A stretch of 7,998 nt of DNA from DATBMY01 sp036554605 (lineage in GTDB: Bacteria; Acidobacteriota; Blastocatellia; UBA7656), in the NCBI GenBank assembly GCA_036554605.1, contig DATBMY010000389.1:1-7998 (forward strand), read 5' to 3'. Under the pieces are notes generated by a model, which searched no databases, was not told the origin of the DNA, and saw only the letters and a list, made by a program, of their open reading frames with translations. How positions within the stretch are numbered: position 1 is the stretch's first letter; each line of letters begins with the position of its first letter. The position numbers and the translations under genes were made by a program. This document shows, in pieces, positions 4,125 to 7,998 of the stretch.

Positions 4125-7058
4125 ATGTGCGCTCGCCTGTGGTCACCTGTAAAGAACGGGAAGCGATCAAGCAGCGGGCCTCGAATGTGGCTATTGCTGC
4201 TTGCCGCGGGGGCCGCGCTTGTGCCGGCGCTCGGGTTGGTACGGGAGTTCGCCGCCGGCCACTTTTTCGAGCTGGGGTTGGAGGCAAAGAGAGAGTGGCG
4301 GCTCAAGGAGGCAGTTCAAGCTTTTGACCGGGCGTTGTTTCTCAAAAGCGGGTTGATAGAAGCAAGGCTGGAGAAGGCGATATGCCATCAGCTTCGCGGG
4401 GAATTCATCGCCGCCCAGCGGGAGTTCGATCTGTTGACGGCGGAACGAATTGAGGCCCCGGCGCTTCGCGTGCGCCTGCTTAACTCTCTGGGGGCCAATC
4501 ATTTTAATTCCAGCGAGCCGGCCGAGGCGCTGAGAGCGCATGAAGAAAGCCTGTGGCTTGCGAAACAGCTTGGCGACCGGCGGGGTGAAGCCCGGGCCCT
4601 TATAGACCTGAGCCGCGTCCTCTATCACCTTAAGGGGTTGCCTGATGAGGCGCTCGAAAGGCTCGAGCAGGCGTTTCAAATAGGGCGTGAGATCGGAGAC
4701 GAGCTGATCGAGGCGGACGCCTTGCGCAACATCGGCGCTGTCCGATTGTGGTTTAAGGGGGAACTTGACAGGGCATTTTCGGAGTGCTTCGATCCGGCTC
4801 TGGAAATCTACCGGCGGCATAACGACCTGCGAGGCGCGGCCATTACGCTCTCTAACATCTCGCTTTTTCATTTTGAGAAGGGAGATTTCTTCTGGTTTCT
4901 GAAGTATCAGGATGAAAGCCTGGAGATCAAACACCGCATAGACGATCACGCGGGCCTGAGCGATTCTTACTGCTGGCTGGGCGTCATATATAGCCACAGC
5001 GGGCTTCAGAACTACAGAAAGGCGCTTGACTATTTCTCGAAGAGCCTTGAAATCTGCCGGCGCACCGGATACCGGCTGACTCAAAATGATGTGGAAACCC
5101 AGATGGCCAGCGTTTACATGAACCTGGGCGAACTCGATAAGGCGATAGAACTGCTTGAAGAGCTGGTCGACCGGGACCGCGATAATCCATCGCTGATCAA
5201 TTATCGACTCGACCGGCTGGCGGATTGCTATTTGCTCAAAGGCGAGCCGGAGATGGCGCTGAGGCATATCGAGCAATCGCTCGGGTCAGGCGCGTCCGAC
5301 AGGAGGCAGGCAATAAGCGCGCTCAATTCACTGGGAAAGATATACACAGGCATGGGCGAGTGGCAAAAGGCCTCGGAGAATTTGACGCGAGCCGAGAAAC
5401 TGCTGGCTGAAAAAGAGAAGTGGTGGGCGGGAGAAATAGAGAATAAGCTTGCCCGGGCCGAGCTTGCCGAGAAACAGCACAGGCGCGCGAATGCGATCAA
5501 TTACCTGTTGGAAGCGGCGGAGATAGAATCGAGAATCCTCGGCTCGACCGAGGCGCGGTTCCTACAGGGAGAGGACCGGAGAATATACGAGAGGCTGTTC
5601 GCGCTCTTGCTTGAGCAGCCGCCGGAAGGCGAGGCGCAAAAAGGCGAGCGCAAAGAGCCTCGCCCGGAAGAGGAGACGGCCTTTCGCGTTCTGGAGCAGT
5701 TGAGATACCGGTCGCTGAAAAACATGATCGTGGGGCTCGGCGGCAAGAGCTTTGACGCGCATGCCGGGCGGCCCGAGGAGAGAGAGGCGATCAGGCGAAT
5801 CGAACAAGCCTCAGCCGCTTTGAAGGATCAAAGAAGCGCGAGAGCCTGGAAACGGCTGGGCCGGGCTTACAGCGAATATGAAGAGATTGCGCTCAAGTCC
5901 GAGCTTGCGCGCGCCGAGTACCGTATCGTTCGCCAGGCGCGGCCGGCGGAGCTTGAGGCAGTCCAGAAAAGTCTGGACCCGGAGACGGCGCTCGTAGAGT
6001 ATGTGCTGGCGGAAGATAAAGTATTCGCTCTCATCCTTACGCGGGCGACGCTTCGGAGCGTTGCCCTTCCCGCGACAAGGCAGAGCCTGGCCGCCAAGGT
6101 GAAGCTGTTTCGCTCGATGGTCTTTAGCGGCGCCGGCCCCGAATCGCCTGACTCGCAATGGCAACCCGTAGCTTGCGACCTGCGCCGCCTCTGCGTCGAG
6201 CCGCTCGAACAAACCGGCGCGCTCGCCTCTATACGCCGCGTCGGGTTCGTGCCGTATGGCTTTTTGCACAACCTCCCTTTCGCCGCGCTCGCCCGCGTTG
6301 AGGGCGAGCGGGCGAGATTTCTGGTCGAGGATTACTCGATCTTTCTCACGCCGTCTGCTACATACTTCGCTTCCAGACAGTCGCGACCGGAGGCGACCGC
6401 GCGGGCAGCGCGGCCGGGCTTAAGGATGCTCAGCTTTGGAAGAAACCGGTCGGACGAAGCGGACCTGGGCTCGCTCATATCGGCTGTCGATGAGGCTCGC
6501 GCGGCAGTTTCCGCATTTGGCGGCGAGGTGCGGGTCGACTCGGATGCGAGCGAAACCGCGCTTAAGCAGCTTGCTCGCGATTTTAATATGATCCACTTCG
6601 CAACCCACGCCGTATCGGAGCCGCAGATGCCCTTGCTCAGCCGTCTCAAGCTTCAGCGCACGGGCGAGGATGACGGAAACCTCACCGTGCGCGAAATCCT
6701 CGATCTCGACCTCAGAGCGGAGCTTGTTACGCTGGGGGCCTGCCGCACGGGGCAGAGCTATTCGTCGAGCGGCGCGGAGCTTGGCGAGCTGGACCGTATC
6801 GGCTTGATCGAGGCATTCCTGCGCGCGGGCTCTGAAAGCGTTCTGGCAAGCCTTCTGCCGATAAGCGACCACCCGACCACAGAGTTCATGAAGCTCTTCT
6901 ATAAAAACCTCCGCACGCGCGGTAAAGCCGACGCGCTGGCCGAAGCGCAACGCGCGATGCTCGCAGGCGAGATTGCCTGCGTCGAGAACGGGCAGCATCA
7001 TGAGTTTTCCCACCCGCGTCACTGGGCGCCTTTCATACTGGTCGGCGATTATCGATAA
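4125..7058 (+). CDS. TPR-CHAT protein, caspase-like protease, probably membrane-anchored
   Basis: A 977-residue protein. Residues 1-20 are basic, followed by a hydrophobic span (about 22-38, MWLLLLAAGAALVPALGLV), a signal-anchor predicting N-in / C-out topology. Residues about 47-480 are TPR repeats (for example about 120-150, 156-190, 198-231, 240-272, 278-313, 321-352, 396-428), a protein-binding solenoid. A charged helical stretch (about 500-620) leads to a C-terminal CHAT domain (about 620-977). The catalytic dyad is intact: His828 in MIHFATHAVS and Cys873 in LVTLGACRTG, 45 residues apart. The closing HPRHWAPFILVGD motif (963-975) is a CHAT hallmark. CHAT domains are relatives of caspases and separases. 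It is third in the sigma / anti-sigma cluster, suggesting it acts on that switch (inference). An internal ATG at 4185 (Met21) would keep the hydrophobic span but lose the basic leader; neither start has a good ribosome site. Confidence 0.93.
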   Translation: MCARLWSPVKNGKRSSSGPRMWLLLLAAGAALVPALGLVREFAAGHFFELGLEAKREWRLKEAVQAFDRALFLKSGLIEARLEKAICHQLRGEFIAAQREFDLLTAERIEAPALRVRLLNSLGANHFNSSEPAEALRAHEESLWLAKQLGDRRGEARALIDLSRVLYHLKGLPDEALERLEQAFQIGREIGDELIEADALRNIGAVRLWFKGELDRAFSECFDPALEIYRRHNDLRGAAITLSNISLFHFEKGDFFWFLKYQDESLEIKHRIDDHAGLSDSYCWLGVIYSHSGLQNYRKALDYFSKSLEICRRTGYRLTQNDVETQMASVYMNLGELDKAIELLEELVDRDRDNPSLINYRLDRLADCYLLKGEPEMALRHIEQSLGSGASDRRQAISALNSLGKIYTGMGEWQKASENLTRAEKLLAEKEKWWAGEIENKLARAELAEKQHRRANAINYLLEAAEIESRILGSTEARFLQGEDRRIYERLFALLLEQPPEGEAQKGERKEPRPEEETAFRVLEQLRYRSLKNMIVGLGGKSFDAHAGRPEEREAIRRIEQASAALKDQRSARAWKRLGRAYSEYEEIALKSELARAEYRIVRQARPAELEAVQKSLDPETALVEYVLAEDKVFALILTRATLRSVALPATRQSLAAKVKLFRSMVFSGAGPESPDSQWQPVACDLRRLCVEPLEQTGALASIRRVGFVPYGFLHNLPFAALARVEGERARFLVEDYSIFLTPSATYFASRQSRPEATARAARPGLRMLSFGRNRSDEADLGSLISAVDEARAAVSAFGGEVRVDSDASETALKQLARDFNMIHFATHAVSEPQMPLLSRLKLQRTGEDDGNLTVREILDLDLRAELVTLGACRTGQSYSSSGAELGELDRIGLIEAFLRAGSESVLASLLPISDHPTTEFMKLFYKNLRTRGKADALAEAQRAMLAGEIACVENGQHHEFSHPRHWAPFILVGDYR

Positions 7059-7255
7059 ATATTTTTCGCCCACCTCTCTTCCGGCAAGCAAAAATGTCTG
7101 TTGTAGATAGGTGAGGCTTACTCCGATCCGGCCTCATCAATAAGACGGCTATAGATTATGCGTTGCTTTACCGGGTAGTTGTTCTATCTCCAACAACATC
7201 GATTTGCGTTAAGGCTGTTGTCTGTGTGGGACACCACCCCCGATTAGGAGAACCT
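7059..7255. other. Intergenic region before the secreted repeat protein
   Basis: It contains two weak inverted repeats: TGAGGC / GCCTCA (7112-7117 / 7131-7136, 13-base loop) and GTTGTT / AACAAC (7178-7183 / 7192-7197, 8-base loop). Neither is followed by a T-run. GGCTATAGATT at 7147-7157 nearly repeats the -10 region of the cluster promoter (2437-2447, 10 of 11), but no -35 box stands at the matching distance. No convincing terminator or promoter can be named. Confidence 0.4.
7246..7250 (+). promoter_or_regulatory. Ribosome binding site of the secreted repeat protein
   Basis: AGGAG with a five-base spacer before the ATG at 7256: a canonical site that decides the start. Confidence 0.8.
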
Positions 7256-7998
7256 ATGAAGAAGAGTTTTGCCTTGCCGATTTCGCTTTTCGTCGTTGCA
7301 ATGCTGATTGTTCAATCCTTGCTTTTGCCGCCTGTGAGAGCGAGCAGAACCTCCGGGCAAATAATGCCGGCAATGGAAGGGGTTGGAGCGGGGCTACAAT
7401 TCTACCTGATGTCGCCGTCGCGGCTGATCGACACGCGGCCTGGCCAGGCAGCCTGCTTCAACACGGGAGCGCCGCTCGTGGGCGGCATGACTCTCAATCA
7501 AAACGTGGGCGGGATGTGTGGCATTCCGGCCTCGGCTCGGGCCTATGCGTTTAACGTGACGGTGTTGCCTATCGCAGACGCAAGCTCCGTCACGTTATGG
7601 CCGAGCGGCCAGCCTCAACCGAGTGCGCCGGTCTTAAGCGGCATTGCCGGCCAGGCGACTTCGAATTTCGCCATAGTCCCGGCGGGCGCAGACGGCGCGA
7701 TCAACATATCCGCGAGTTCGACAACAAACATCGCTCTCGACATCACAGGCTACTTCGCGCCGGTCGGGCCGGGCGGGCTTTATTACTATCCCTTGTCGCG
7801 TCCGGCGCGCTTGCTTAACACGCAGCCCGGGCAGGCGGCCTGCTCTAACATAGGAGCGCCGCTCGCGGGCGGCGCTCCGCGCACCCAAAATATGCGCGTG
7901 ACATGTGACAGAACCGACATTCCGGCCACGGCTCGGGCCTATGCGTTTAACGTGACGGTGTTGCCTATCGCAGACGCAAGCTCCGTCACGTTATGGCC
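7256..7998 (+). CDS. Secreted repeat protein of the RLIDTR...DITGYF type (C-terminus cut by window edge)
   Basis: Begins with a clear Sec signal peptide (MKK, then a hydrophobic core about 5-25, probable cleavage after VRA at 29), so it is exported. The mature part is made of repeats of about 132 residues: the first about 48-179, the second from about 180 to the window edge. Each has an opening SRLIDTRPGQAAC or ARLLNTQPGQAAC, two cysteines (67/88 and 196/217) that could form a disulfide, a core AYAFNVTVLPIADASSVTLW, and (seen only in repeat 1) a closing ALDITGYFAP. I recognise this as a beta-rich repeat widespread in secreted acidobacterial and actinobacterial proteins, with no established activity; surface or matrix roles are possible. 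No stop is reached; 247 codons are visible. DNA identity between the repeats is very uneven, suggesting recent exchange. It need not belong to the CHAT cluster, being separated by 197 bp with its own ribosome site. Confidence 0.9.
   Translation, partial: MKKSFALPISLFVVAMLIVQSLLLPPVRASRTSGQIMPAMEGVGAGLQFYLMSPSRLIDTRPGQAACFNTGAPLVGGMTLNQNVGGMCGIPASARAYAFNVTVLPIADASSVTLWPSGQPQPSAPVLSGIAGQATSNFAIVPAGADGAINISASSTTNIALDITGYFAPVGPGGLYYYPLSRPARLLNTQPGQAACSNIGAPLAGGAPRTQNMRVTCDRTDIPATARAYAFNVTVLPIADASSVTLW

Noticed and set aside
4191..5276. A 361-codon open frame on the minus strand inside the TPR-CHAT gene.
   Set aside because: It lies wholly antisense to a clear TPR coding region; its translation shows no domain or low-complexity-free motif and it has no ribosome site. 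Long antisense frames are common in GC-rich genes.
6286..6310. Perfect 9-bp inverted repeat (CGCTCGCCC with GGGCGAGCG, 7-base loop) inside the TPR-CHAT gene.
   Set aside because: It lies in well-formed CHAT coding sequence (encoding about FAALARVEGERA) and is readily explained by GC-rich codon use for Ala, Arg and Glu; no evidence of function.
7112..7136. TGAGGC / GCCTCA hairpin after the TPR-CHAT gene as a terminator.
   Set aside because: A six-bp stem with a 13-base loop and no following T-run is too weak to call an intrinsic terminator.

Overview
The window looks like chromosomal DNA from a GC-rich, soil-type bacterium, most probably an Acidobacteriota (Blastocatellia-like). This rests on gene content. 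An ECF sigma factor of the Sigma70_ECF / TIGR02999 type is followed by a membrane-bound Ser/Thr kinase with an acidobacterial-style N-terminal leader. A sigma / zinc-finger anti-sigma / TPR-CHAT cluster and a secreted 'RLIDTR...DITGYF' repeat protein add to this. The phylum is an inference; no rRNA or marker gene is present.

Layout. (1) 1-1897, minus strand: an ECF sigma factor (1337-1897) and, 28 bp downstream, a Ser/Thr kinase cut by the window edge (1-1308). (2) 1898-2463, non-coding: a sigma70-like promoter for the minus-strand pair, a small hairpin, and a roughly 340-bp imperfect palindrome. The palindrome has a dyad axis near 2233, G-rich octamer arms, and six short hairpins arranged as two inverted trimers. 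Its right arm ends 3 bp before a good promoter for the plus-strand genes, and a 13-bp palindrome overlaps the -35 box of that promoter. (3) 2533-7058, plus strand: a three-gene cluster of an unusual sigma factor with two sigma4-like HTH modules, a single-pass zinc-finger anti-sigma factor with an extracytoplasmic beta domain, and a 977-residue TPR-CHAT protein with an intact His/Cys dyad and an N-terminal membrane segment. (4) 7256 to the window end, plus strand: a secreted repeat protein, truncated by the window, whose two repeats share a 70-bp block of perfect identity.

How the genes may work together. Two sigma-factor circuits diverge from one repeat-rich intergenic region: one paired with a kinase (phosphorylation-type control), the other with a membrane anti-sigma factor and a caspase-like protease. 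The most interesting hypothesis is that the TPR-CHAT protein cleaves or otherwise controls the anti-sigma factor and so releases the sigma factor. This would be loosely analogous to type III-E CRISPR systems, where a TPR-CHAT protease (Csx29) cleaves Csx30, a regulator of an RpoE-like sigma factor. No CRISPR component is visible here, and the link is inferred from gene order, domains and predicted topology only.
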